DNA of 64,000 nucleotides from Whitmania pigra (lineage: Eukaryota; Annelida; Clitellata; Hirudinida; Haemopidae): NCBI GenBank assembly GCA_021613335.1, contig JAJTWR010000021.1:2810001-2874000 (forward strand), given 5' to 3'. Position numbers and translations under genes: made by a program. This document shows positions 32,965 to 46,800 of the stretch, one piece after another. The stretch's first letter is position 1. Every line of letters begins with the position of its first letter. Below the pieces are notes generated by a model. That model saw only the letters and a list, made by a program, of their open reading frames with translations. It made no database searches and was not told the origin of the DNA.

Positions 32965-34288
32965 CAGGGGTGGGCAAACTTTTTGACTCGAGGGCCGCAA
33001 TGGGTTCATATATTGGACCCGGGGGCCGGACCAAGAGTAGATGGACGGTGTGTATGTGTGAATTAATATAAATTAAATTTATATTTGTAACATTAAATGT
33101 TTAGATTAATTTAAGGTAGAAAATCATAAAAAGAGTTATTTTACAAAACTTTTATTCAATGTATTTCTTTAATAAAATAGTATCTTCAATTTTAGTGGGA
33201 ACAGTGTTGTTGGTCTCCCTTTTTTGTTAAGGAATCAAAGTCAGGCGTTAGCTTTGTTGAAGCAATTCGCAGAATAGATCTGAGGTGTTGGTCAGTTAAC
33301 TGGGATCTGTGACAGGATTTATTGATCTTCATGACGCTAAACGTCTGTTCACACACGTAGGTCGAGCCAAACAAGGCCAAAATCTTCTGTGCCATCCCCC
33401 GGAGGTTTGGAAAACAGTCATCTTTAAGTGAGGCATAGAACTCTTTTAATGGAAGAGAGCGGAAGTTATCCTTTAAGATTGCATCAGATTGAAGATCGAT
33501 TAGTTCCAATCGCACTTCTTGTGGGGCTGTTTCTGGGTCTTGTGACAAGGGACAGGCCAACAGCTGAAGTGACTTTTCAATTTTTTCAAAATCTGAAAAC
33601 CGACGGCAGAATTCTTCATGCAGGTCATTCAGTGATTTGCTATATTTATTCACATTTTGGATGGTCTTTTCCTGTGTGGCTAGTGTGGGAAAATGAGAGA
33701 AGATTTTCTTTGAAATTTGCTTAGAAAATAAAGTCAACTTGGCTTTGAAGGCATTTACATTACTATACATGTCGTGCACATACAGGTCTTTTCCCTGTAG
33801 CTTGACATTAAGCTCATTCATGTGAGAAAAAATGTCAACAGCAAACGCAAAGTCACACAGCCAATTCTTGTCGCTCAGCTCTGGAAAATCATCAGACTTC
33901 CCCTTTAACCCCAAAAATGTATCAATCACTTCTTTAAGATCCCACACTCGTTTAAAGACTTTGTTTATTTTTCCCTTTTCCCGCTCGTCGGGTTAGTTTT
34001 ATATCGTTTTCCCAGAGTTAAATATTTAAATATATTCGTGCCCATGACGACAGCCAATCATAAACCTAAGCACATAAATAATGACAAATCACAACACACG
34101 GAAATAGGCTACTGCGCACAAAAACTAACCAATTAAAATTCAGGAAAGTAGGTTCACAAAGGATCAACTAAGCGCCTCGCAAATAATTCTAGACACAGCA
34201 TGAGGTGAATAAATGAATAAATTGTCTAGTGCTCCGCGGGCCGGTTTGAAACGGCCGCCGGGCCGTATACGTAGTTTGCCCATCACTG
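32965..34288 (-). mobile_element. hAT element with internal deletion and perfect 8-bp target duplication
   Basis: The ends CAGGGGTGGGCAAAC (32965) and GTTTGCCCATCACTG (to 34288) are inverted repeats. Both flanks are AACTAGAC (32957-32964, 34289-34296). Only the C-terminal third of the transposase remains, as an open minus-strand frame at 33192-33947 (SHMNELNVKLQGKDLYVHDM; KILALFGSTYVCEQTFSVMK). The N-terminal DDE part is deleted. It is related to the hAT at 17.5 kb but distinct in sequence and ends. Confidence 0.92.
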
Positions 34289-34296
34289 AACTAGAC

Positions 34297-34556
34297 TATC
34301 AAATTCAAAAAGGAAATGCAGAGCGCACAAAGAGTAAAACGGGATTTTTTGTTTTTAATGTTTAAGTTTATCTTAAAAATGTATTTAAACAAATGTATTT
34401 AAAAAAAAAGTATTTTCAAATTTCTAAAATGCTTTTAGAAAAGTAATTAAAAAACCCAATGTATAAAATACTCTCATGGAGTATTTAAAATACCAAATAA
34501 AATACGTATTTTACTTGTATTTGAGATACTTGTATTTGAAATGTTGCCCACCTCTG
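34297..34556. repeat. MITE-like end with ACTTGTATTTGAGATACTTG tract
   Basis: The segment ends ATGTTGCCCACCTCTG, the inverse of a CAGAGGTGGGCAAC hAT-type end, preceded by alternating ACTTGTATTT tracts. Similar tracts occur near 15.4, 52.8 and 58.8 kb. No matching left end was fixed. Confidence 0.45.
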
Positions 34557-34885
34557 ATTTTTACACGTCTTTAGTCATAGTTTATTAAAATAAGATACAA
34601 CTAACAATTATAAGATGTTATTTTACTATTGATAAGGAGTTATTGAGTTATAGCTAAGTATTGAATTATCGCTTAATACTTTTTGTTAGCTGCCGGTACG
34701 AGAAATTTATTTAAATTGTTATTACGACGGATCACGTGACAAAGCCTCAACTTTATAGACGCGGTTGCTAAGTGCAGATTATCGATAATTTTGTCGATGT
34801 CATGGAGGAGCAATCAAAGCATTTAATGTTAGATTTATTATATATATTTTTAAAGAAAGTAATAAACATTTATAATTTTATAAAG

Positions 34886-37800
34886 ACGTCAGAGGGAATG
34901 CTGGAGACAGAGAGTTTTTAGGCGAAACCTTATGTTCCATGAAAAAGCCGAAGTAAGATTAATGTAATTTTTTTGTCGAAATAAGTCCAATCGTTACGAA
35001 ATGTCAGCAGTATGAAACTAGAGTGAGGATTCTAACGGACAATCTGGTCAAAACCTCTGATATGGAGAATTGTTTATCTGTACAACTCTTAACATGGAGA
35101 CTAAATAGAGAAACGTGTGCAAAAAATGTTATAGATCGAGCAATGAGATACGAGGAAAAAAAGAAATTGGAATTGCAAAAGTCTTTGGAACGTGAACAAG
35201 TCAAAAATAGTTTATTATTAATATTGAAAATTTACTCTTTAAATATTATTGTTATCAGTGGTTTTGTCATCATCAATTGAATCATTAATGATATCACTTA
35301 GTCCAATGATATTTGTAATTTTGGGGTGGTGTACCAATTAATTAATTATTAATTAGTTGATAACTGAACTTTTTAATTCTTGATTTCCATCAGGCTCTGA
35401 ATTCATTCAGCAAGATGCTAAATGCAGCATCAATGGATAAAAAAATGATGCTAAATAATGTTCTTCTACTCAATAATAAAGAAGTTAAATATAATAAACA
35501 TTTTCTTGTCTGTAAGAGGACTGTAGAAGACATCATTGACTTATCGATAACATATTCAGAATTGAAGAAGCATTATGATGGGTGGCTTAACATTTTGTAT
35601 TAAAAAATGGTGTAATCCATGTTACTAATTTAAAATTTAACTATTTAAGAAATATTCCTAAGGATGTCTACTATGAGAAACTTGATTTGTTTTTGTACCA
35701 AGTTCCATTATTTTCACAAGGAGTTGCTTCTCATGATTTTTTTGAGTGTCAAAGTTGCATGGACTTACAGGATTATCTGGTTTATTTTTATTGATGCTAT
35801 GTTCATATATTTTTTTAAGATAATTTATTGAAAATAGAACCAGGAAAAAGTATGGCAATGTAATAAAGATTCAACCACAAAAAAATCAAAACTGAATCAT
35901 ATTGTAAGCCTGATATTTGATATTGTGCATCATGATATGGGGAGCTGTGATGTTTTGGTGAATTAAAAATTTATAAACTTTGCAAGTTTAAATTGGTAGT
36001 TAATTTATTGTAATTTATTTTCTTAGCATGCAAATTTTAATGTTCCCCATTTCCCACAATTTTCTTTGAAAGTGTGCCTGTTAGGTGGTCCATATTCTGG
36101 TAAAAGTACCTGCTGCCAGATATTGGCTACAAGTGAGGATTATATCTAACTATAACCAATTTCATTGTTATCTCTAGTTAACAATATTATGTTCAACAGC
36201 TTTCAGACTCCAAGTAATAGCTGTCAACAATGTTGTGAATGAAGCAATTAAGGCCTTTAATGACTCAGAGTCAGTGGCTTATGAATCTGCAAGTAGATTA
36301 GTTGATGATCTGAGTAATTCTTCAAAACCCAAGGTGCAAAATTTCAAGTGATATTTCAAGAAATTCCATAACGGCATTGGATATCTCCAATCACTCTTAA
36401 GATAATTTTTGAGGAACCCTTATAGATAATTATGTAATTTGTAATCATATTTCTTTTTAAACATGATATACTTACTGTTCATTAGCACATTCCCTATGAA
36501 CCTCTGATGGATGTACACACAGAATCAAGTTTGTATATTTTGTGGTTTATTAAAAAAAAACTTTCCATAAAAATTCATTTTTATTTTAGCAAAGAATAAT
36601 ATAACTAGAAAGGTTAGTTATGCAAGACATATTCCATGTTGGCTTTTGTGATAAGCTAAGTCTCTTAACAGTTGACAAAGAGGGCAGAGCTTGGCAAAGA
36701 AGCTTTGGAAAGTCTTGAACATGGATTTTCAATTAAAGATGAAACTGTAATTGAAATGCTGGTGGAATATATTAGGTAATTTCTAATTGTAATTGTACTT
36801 AATATATGTACTTTATGCATAGTGTCAGGCGCTTATTGTAGCAATTTATATAGTGCTTCTCAAGGGCTCTTGCGGCAGTGCAGGCAGGATTTCGAATACG
36901 ACACATTACGACTGTTGCCATTACCCACATATGCAGGAATGCTACCCATTCTCCCAACCTGCATGCCTTGTATATCAAATTACAGGGAATGTCTATAACA
37001 CTCCCCAACAATCAGGAACTGAATCTAAACATGCAACTGCTGAATTAACTAATGTAAGTGTTCCAAAATAATTAAAACAACGTTCTTGGAGTTTCAGATT
37101 TAAGAAGAATCAATTAACTTATTGTTCTTTCTTTGTATCTTGGTTGACCAAGCAGGGACAAGCAGAATGATGCTTCTGACATGACTATCTGTTGACCCTG
37201 TGTTTATTTTAACAATCCTTGTCATTGCCCATTTTTTGGTTGCAAAGAGTTGATTCTTCCTTTATCAACTCCTTCCTGAAGTTTCTTCTGATCTTAGTGC
37301 CTTTGCTTCTTGAAAAAATGTTAGATAATAATGTTAGATAATTTCTTCTTCATCTTGACCAGAATTTTAGATGTTTGTTGCATCTTTCTCCATCTTTTGT
37401 GACAATAGATATCTGCTTCTAAAAAGTTACCTGGTGGAGACATAATAACTTTCGATTTCACAGTCTATAAAGTATTCAGTGTCACTGGGATTAAACTGTC
37501 TGGATTGTGAATGGTTTATATTGTCAATGATCTGGAATTGATTGTTGACTCAACTTCAGTAAGTTGCACGAGTTAAGGGCATATGATTTGATGTTGTTAA
37601 TAAATTTAACAATATCAATCAATATGCTGTTAAATAACATGCTAACAAAGAGATGGCAGCAGTTGTTCTCAAGCCCTAAAAGCTATTTTAATTTTTGTAA
37701 ATAAACTGGAAATAATTTATTGTAATTTATTGCTCCTTGGGTGGCCCAGTGTCATTTGATCCATGGACCAGTATCCCTGCAGCCCAGGGATTAGGGTCCA

Positions 37801-40800
37801 CTAGCAAGTTTAAATTTTTGTCAATTGCAGTAATCTTACTGGATAATAATTATAATGATAATAAAAATTATATCAAATTACAGGGAATGGCTGTAACAAA
37901 CATTATTACTAATTTTACAGGAGAATACCTGAAAATGGAATGGGATGGATTTTGGATGGGTTTCCCTATACTATTAGACAACTTTTTCTGTTTGAAAAGG
38001 CTCTCTCAGGTTGCGATCCTGTGCACCAAAATAATGCTTCTTTTAAATCCCAGATACTTAATGTCATTGAAAAAAAGAAAGAAAAGTTCAAGAGTAGTAT
38101 AGATGTGGCCCTGGTTATTGATATTCCAGAAGAAATCATTATCAACCGGTCTCACATTGATCAAGGTCTTTATCCATAAAAAGTCTAGGTTTTGTTATTT
38201 GAAATTATTATGAGCTCTTAAAAGAGCAACCAACTTTTTGAAAGTAGTCGATATAATAATGATCAAACTTTTAAATTAATTTTTAGAGAAATTTAACTTA
38301 GTTGCATTATTAATGTCTAGTATGTTTAATTGAAAGTATTTACTTTCAAGGCTTGATTGAGAATATGATGAATGGCCTAACAAATGAAAACATGCAGGTT
38401 CTGCAAAGGTTTGTTGGGTTCTAGGTTTCACAATAATAGAAATGAATTAAATTATAATTTCTTCTGACTATTTTACCAAAGTGAATGCATGCCCAATATG
38501 TAAGATGTGTTTTAATATGTATGTGTTTTAGACTATGGAGATGTCTTGGATTTATGTCTAGATTATTTCAATTTTTATAATTTTATTTATATTATTATAG
38601 TTTAGAGGTTTATCAAAATGAACTACCAAAATTAGTGGAGTGGTTCAAATGTTCTGGTAGACTGGGTCATTTAAATGGATGTGCAGATATTGGGGAAATG
38701 ATCAAAGAAGGCAGTGAAATACTAAATGATGTCATGGTTCAAGTGACTGATTTATATTTTTTTCATTTTTGAGGGAACTGCATTTAACAAGTATACTTCT
38801 TTCATTAATTTGGCAGCTGTCTTCAGCTTACACTGAAATAGAAAAGGGTATCAAGGAACAAGAGGTGGATGCCACATTTTTGTGTTTATGCCTTTTTTGG
38901 TTATAATTATTTTATATTGTATTAAATTAAATTTAACCCTCTAAAGGTTTTTTTATCAAAGCCTACTGTCAATGTTGCAGGGATGCAAATGCACTCCAAT
39001 GAGTCTTTGATACATTATTTGAGAACATAGTAATCTACAGCACCATAATTGTTAAAAACAGTAATATAAGTTATATTAAATAACATTTTTAGTTAATGTC
39101 ATAACATTTTTCAAGGTAAGATAAAGCTTGACAAAAAAAACCACTACAACTTACACAAAAATACGATGTAGTATTTCTAATTTTCACCAAGACGGGCTCA
39201 ATTAAATACAACGGACCATTTCCTAATGCAACATTTTTCAACTAGTCTCTCTCTGCGGACTTTATTAGTTGGTGCTGACTGGCCGGAAGGAACAAGGCAT
39301 GAAAATAGCAAGGAAGATATTGGACAATAATACTGTAATATTAGGTCAAAATAGTGACCCACATCATCTCAAAGTTAGGGAGGCTGCACACATATAATCC
39401 TTAAATCAATGTACATTGTAGATGACCATTTCAGTCACATTTATTTGTTTTTGGTGATGGCGCAGAATGTATTCCACCACTTCAGATAGTTTCAATTCTC
39501 CAATGTGAGGCATCTGGTCATAATTGAATAAAGCGTGGCTGTGAGGATTGTGTTGAGCCAGAAGTTTTTCTTTTGCAAAAATGATCTGTCCTCTATGCTA
39601 AGAGTTTGAATTCAGATATTTCTGGTGAACCAAGTCTTGATGAGTTTCACGGATGAATCAATTTCAGTTAACCTGGTGTTTTCTCCCAAAGGGATTCTTG
39701 CACTCAAGATAGGAGTGTATGGGATGAATTTAATGTTGTCCTCAAGAACAATCTCGATAAAGTGCTGAAAAGAGGGACTTCCTTGAAGTTCTTCGCTGAC
39801 TGTATATATTTTGTAGATAATTTTGTAATAAATTTCCATCAAGATGCTCTATTAAAAACACACACGTGCTAAAAAATATTGTAACAAAAAATGGGCTGTC
39901 GTTTTTAATAGAGCGTGTCTTGCTTACTATATTATATATATATATGGAAAGTGCTTGGAGAGATATGGGGTAGTTGCTGAAAAACAATCTGTACAACTGC
40001 AGAAATCATGATGGCAATGTGAGCTTGATTGGTTGGAATGCGAGAATAAGGTGCTCCATGGAAGAATGCCAAGGAGAATGAGAAAGCGATTATTTCATTT
40101 GTGTGGGGAGGGTTGAAGGGATGTGTTAGCAACCTTCGCTGTGCTGAGAGTGTTAGGCAAAAGAACTGTGAGAGGAGTTGAGCTCAAAGGAAGTTTTTCA
40201 GTGATCCATGGAGATATGGGAGAGCTTAGGGTGAATAAATATGAACTGGAGGAGCACCTTTCTCACATTTCTCTTCAGGCGAGACAAGACATTCCAATGG
40301 TGCCTCTCCCTACCAGTGTTTTTAGCCTGACATTCCAGTCGATTGAGGAAGTGAGGCAAGCTAAGCTAGGAACAGTTCGGCACCATGGCACAATGGAATT
40401 CCCTATCTTTTGTACAAAGATGCCCGAAAGTGCTGTATTGCTGCACTCCCTCATTGAAAGCAGTTAGGCATTGTAGATGATGAATGTAGAGTAGGTGAGG
40501 GAGAATATATATCAACGGAACGGGATTCTATTTGCCTTAACTAATTCAGGCATATTTCGGTGTTGAATCTAGAATAGAAAGTATTTTTCTCCATGATTGC
40601 GTCGAGACTCACTGAATATACGAGGTCCAATAAGTAAGTTGATGCATCAATCCAGAAGGGAGAGGTTCCAGGCATGTTTGGTTGCACAGAGCACTCCTCC
40701 ATGATTTGGGAGGCTATTCAGAGAACAGAGACTGAGTTCGTACATTGTATGAGCCATACTCAGCTCTACTTAGCGAATCTGTACGGGTTGGTACTGCAGC

Positions 40801-43800
40801 AACTCATGTGGAAGATGTTGGAAATTCATCATGTGCTGCGTCACTTATTATATTGATGTATTTTGACGGGTTCATGATGATGTTCTCCACCATGTTCTCC
40901 ATACATGACTAAGTGGGTTCCTCTGGAGGTAGATATTGTGATGGGGTATGCTATATCACCATCCCTTTTCTTATTAGCGACTCACCCGAGTCTAATGTTC
41001 TAGAGGTAAAAGTCTGTATATGCCTTCGGTGAAAGCATTCATGGACGACACCACCATGGTTATGAATATGAGATCGGCTGTTTAAAACACTCTGAATAAG
41101 TTTAGTAGACTTTTAGGGTGGTTTCAAATGGATTTCAAACCATTTTCTCTAAAAAGTTGAAAAGTCTTGCACTTGTTAAAGAAAAAGGTCATGAATATGA
41201 GACCGGAGTGTTTAAAACACTCTGAACAAATTCAGTAGACTTTTAGGGTGGTTTCAAATGGTTTTCAAACCTGCAAAGTTGAGAAGTCTTGCACTTGTTA
41301 AAGGAAATGTTTGCAAGGACATCTCGTTTGTTGTAGTGGGTCATTGGGTTCCTACAGTTTCCGAGGAACCGGTTAAGAGCCTGGATCGAGTGCTAAATGA
41401 TTCGCTGAATGATAGGAGCTAAGAGTCGAGCAGGCTGTTGAGGGATTAAAGGCAATCGAAGAGGCACCATTGCAGGGAAGGTTTAAAGAGTAGTTTTTCC
41501 TGTTTGTGCTTCTTCCGAGGTTGCTGTGGCCACTAACGATCTATGATATTGGCTTGCCCACAGTCGAAGGATTAGATAGGAAAGATCAGATCGTGGCTTA
41601 GCCTACCTTCAGGAATGTCATTTGTTGCACTAAGTTAAAGCTGCCTCTTAGATCTATAGTGGAGGAGTGTGAGGTCTCCAAAATAAGAACGCAATGGACA
41701 ATTCCATGGACATCAAGATCTGCAAAGTTAAACCACTGCTAAGAACCAAAAGGAAGTTCAAAGCACAGGATGAAATAAATAAGTCAGTTGTGGAACCGAC
41801 TTTCGAAGAAGTGCGAGGTCCTACTCAGACGGGTCGTCAAGCTTGGGTGGAACCATTTTGCAAAATAGTCTGAATTATGCTATGTGATTAAGGCAAAACT
41901 GCTTAACGCCCTTTTCGAACAGAGTTTTTTTGCATCTTGGTTCCACTGCTTGACTACTCCATCTAGTTTCCATAGACCATTTGTTACTTAGATCGATCAC
42001 CTGAATCAAAATGCCCGGTTATGTGTAGATGAAGAAAAGAACTAGATAAACCAACTGTGAACAGCCACAGAAGATACATGCACTCAAGCCAGATTCAGGG
42101 AATGGTTTGTAAATGGCACAAATAGAGCTTTTAGGTTGATTTCGGAGATGAGCTTCTGAACATCTGACCAGCCACCCGGCCTCCTAGAACAGCCTCACTG
42201 TCAAATTCCTGGCCATGGCAGTCTGGACCCATCGTTTTTCCAGTTCTCCCGAAATCAGTCCAGAAATTTTGTCTGCGCGTTTTTTCTCAGTGATGCAGAA
42301 GCACGAACCTTCCACCTTCACTTCATTTTAGTCCATTTTTACGTAGCATATCACCTTGCTCATCTGGTCCTCTTGAGATTTCAGACCAAACGCTAAAAAA
42401 GTTCATCTCATGTTTTGTGAGGGTTTGCCCTCCCCCCTTGTTAGATGCAAAAAAGATCATCTCAAGATTTGGCTGGTTGTTACTTTTTTAGTGTCCATTT
42501 CAAAACTAGATGATTAGGATGGTTTCAATCAGTCAATCATAATGATGAGACTCTTTTCCATTATTACATTATTATCTTTTTTCATAGTCACTCGCATCAC
42601 TTTAGAAAGTGTTTCCTTTATATCTGTACTGTTTTCCTCATTATTATATTAACATCATTATAACATTACATGTACTGATTCATCACTAAAGTTTAACATT
42701 AGAACAAAATTGCAATTGAACCCTAATAGTTTTAGAGAAGTAAGCCAAACCTGAAAAATTTCTAAATAAATAAATAACTTTCTAAAATTTTAGGGGAATT
42801 CTGAGACTGAAGGTTGGTATCTTTATTATCTTATAAACAATTATTACATTATAAACAATTGTAAAGTTCTGTTGATTATCAGACATTTCACAATGCTGTT
42901 GTATCCTAATTATTATTTCTTATTTCTATGATTAATTTGTTAATTAGCACATCATCACAACAAGTACTATTATTATTAACTAATTGTGCAAAACTTTTGT
43001 AGAAAAAAATGCTAATATATCAAGGACCTCGAAAATGCAGGATAGTGAAATCTTTCCTCTATTGAAACTAGATAAAGTATGTTTTATTCTAATAATTATC
43101 TCAGCCTGCACTGTTGGGTGTGGGTGCTACATAAATAGTAGATCTGCTAAAAAGTGCCCTCACAGGCTAGATTCAGTGAAACCTACTTATCTCGACCGCA
43201 GTTAACTCGCCAGCCCTATTAAGTCAACGGTTTTGGAGTGGAAATCCCTTTTTGTCTTAGCATTTTCTTTTATTGTTGGTATCATAGGTTGTATCGATTC
43301 TTTTATGTCACTGAACCCTAATATCTCGAGCACAAAAGAGTACCAAATATGCCACTTTAGATCGGTTATCTCGGTCCCCGTAATTAATCACTGACTTTGA
43401 AATGGAAGTGCCAAATTCTACTTTGTCGCAGCATTTTCTCATTTGTTATGTCAATTATTTTATGTTACTTACCCAATTCACTCTTGTTGATATTGTCTGA
43501 GGGATAATGCTGTAGCTATTCTGTTTATTTTTTTTTAATTCTATTTTTTTTTCATTCTAAATTGTGGGTGTTAAGAGAAAACTGGACAATTAGTCAATAG
43601 AGAAAATGTCATAATGCAGCTAAAAAAAAATGAACAAAACTGGCAGACCTTAGTAATCAGCATGACATTCTAGCAAAAGCCATTTCAGAATGGAAAAGTA
43701 GGCTAACATGATAAAGCAGTCGCATGAGAAGCCCGTTTTTGATCTAGCAAGAAAAAACTGAGCTGAGCACAAAGATGTTGACGACGCAGTGCTTCAATGG

Positions 43801-46800
43801 TTCACAAATTCGCAATAAAACTTCCTGTCAATGGTCTCTCGCTGATGGAGAATGCGGATATCCTTGCTGCAAAGCCAGGACACCCTGACTTTAAAGCAAG
43901 GGGTAGATGGATTATTTCAAAAAGAAGCACAACATTGTCTTCAAAGCAATTTGTGGAGAGAACGCTGCGGTTCAAGTAGCAAGTGTATTCATGGTTGAAG
44001 ACTCAATTGCGCATAATTTTGAATACCTGTGAAAGTCATAATAATTTTAATGCTGATGACACTGGGGTTTTAGAAAATTATTCCAGACAAAACTATAGTG
44101 TTTCAAAGGAAAGCTTGTTGTGGTGGAGAAAGGTTGAGGGGCCAACTTATAGTGCTAGTTGACTAACTGTGACTTTAAAAATCACTGCGAGGCATTTGGA
44201 AACTGCTGCGCGAAGTTTTCCTGTCAAGTTTGCGGCTGCGCAGCTTAGAGGGAATGTTGGCGATGACATTGTTTCAAGTGTGCGGTCACCTCAGGCAAGC
44301 ACGAGGCAATGACAAAGAAAATGAAGATGTGGATGAAGATTTGGAACCAATTCCTTCTGCTGGTGAGATGTTAGAAATGCTACAGGAAATACAGGAAAGA
44401 AAGGTTCTTTTTTAGGAGATAAAGCTGTTTTGGACAGCATCAATAATATTGAAGCTTTTGTTTTCAAGCAGATTGTTAAATGCAAAAAGCAAGAAAGTAC
44501 TTCAGACTTTGTAAAGAAACTATAGTATGTCTGTATGTGTTTTCAAAGCTGCATCAGAACAAAATGACTTGCGAATTTTTAAATTGCAAAAATATTTTTT
44601 TAAATGGACTACCCCCCTAGCGTTTTAGGGGATTTTTGTGAGCGATTTGGTTACCTGGACATGATTTGGTGCACCCTTAGGCTGGCAACATAACCGGGTT
44701 CGATAGTAGCTACATAAGGCTACTAATAAATACAGATTCTCCAAAATTTTAAATATCTAATGTTTAAAGTTTAATGAGTTCCAATTTCTCTTTTCAAAAA
44801 GTGCTCAGCAGGATTAACACTTGATTTTTGGAGTTACATTGAAGATAATTATGTCACCAGCTGTCAATTGGCACTCAGGTGGTTAAGAAGTGATGACCAG
44901 GAAGTGGCTGCATATTTTTATCAGATTAGGTATGAGTATTAACTTTTTAAATTATTTATGTAAATCATTGTAATAATGATTGTGTTATTTTTAGGCATGA
45001 TTTCAAGGAGTTAATCAGAAAGCCTGATTGTATAAGTGCCACATTGTTGAAGTTCCAAAAAGTTGAGAATTTATCAAGTTTTTTAATAAATACTTCTGAA
45101 ATAAATCATTTTCTCTTAGGATTTCAATGCAATACCTCTAATGCTGAGAAAGAATGAAAATGTAAAGGCAGAGTTGTGTCAGAGAGTGGATGATCTGCAA
45201 ATGAAGCTATGGAAATTGTCTGATGAAAAAAGAAAGAGATTGGAATTACAGATCTGTCTGCATTCCTCTGACCTGTATATTACTCACTGCTTGAGCTCTG
45301 TGAATTATCACCTCATTCAACTTATTAGTATTGAAGTCTCCAAACTGGAAAACATTTTGAATTTGCTCAGAGACATTGGTTCTTATTCTCAGACAGAGAT
45401 TGAGATTGGCTGCTTCACATCAAATTATCAAGAAATATTTAAGGTTTTAAATCATTATTTAAGTGTGCATTCTTTTTGAAGATGTAATCTCCTCTCACAT
45501 TTTTCAGTCACCTAATATCTTGGAGAAAAGACTGGATTCAACTGATATCAAAAATGGTACAAGATTTGTAGATGGAAAAAGGTGATTATTTCTTTTAATC
45601 TTTTGGAGGTTCTATTTGTTGAACTTAATTGTAGGATTCTGCTTTGCTAAACTGTAATTCTTGTTTTTGATAAATGCCTCTGCAATATTCTCATGTGAAC
45701 AAGCCTTACCAGCATTAAATTAGTCATTTAACAACAATACATTTGATTAATTTTAAATATTGCGAACATCAACAGTAAATATATATTTTAAATTTTTAAT
45801 CTCAGTTTCAATCTTGATGACCATTTTTAAAGTGGTTGATACAATATGAAGAGCAAAAATAGATTAATATTTGCAAAAATATGTCCAATGAACTAAACTA
45901 AGCTTTATTTGCAACTGCAGCCAAAAACTACTCACACTTTATCTGTTTCTGAGGATGCAATTTCAGCATTATGAGGTTGATACCATGAACTTGGTTCCAC
46001 TGATGCTTTCTGAGTATAACCTTATTTTAAAATCATTCATGAAGTTTATATATTTCTCTTTCAGTTTTTGATCTTTATTTATTTACTTATTTATTTATTC
46101 ATTTGTTCATTTATTATCTTGAGTCCTTTAAGCCTTGTTTCTGCCTTAACTTTATTGTTAGGCATTTCACAATTCTTCGATCTGAATGGCAATGGTAACT
46201 GATAATGGCTGTTTACAAACTGAATATTCTCATTCATTATAATCAAAAAGAATTTATAATCTTGTGAAAAATCTTCTGCATCAATATAACAAGTTCAGCT
46301 TTAACAAAATGTCTTTATTTGAGGGTTCATTAAAATCAACTAAGTTTCTTAAATTTGCACTGTTGGAATAGGCCATTGCTATTATTGCAGGATCACTGTA
46401 TTGTCTCGTTTCTGCCATAGTGTCTTCTACCAAACCCCATTTCTGTAGATTGTCCCTGGAAGGCAACCTGTCAACCTTATTAGTCAACATAACTTACCCT
46501 GCTAAACAGCTCTTGTGAGTCAGTCTTGTTTCACTTTTGCTTCCTTTCCTGGTTAATCATGGCGACTCTGACTGATGAGCTCACCTGGGACCGTTTTGGC
46601 AAGTGGTTCCATCCAACTTCATGACGGTCCATCTCACTTCCTCGAATATCGGGATGAATAGTTGATAATAACTGTACGTTTCAAGTTTTTTTTACATGAG
46701 AAAGAAATGCAGTCATACTTTGATTATCCAAATGTCAGTCACCTTTGTAATTTTTACTTCCCAGACCACAAGCAATATTCCTACAGGAGTGTACTAAAAT

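Noticed and set aside
34802..34858. ATG with a 19-codon run as SPEF2 exon 1
   Set aside because: The run ends in phase 0 at GTAATA, but the next exon needs two bases of a codon, and the intron would be only 27 bases.
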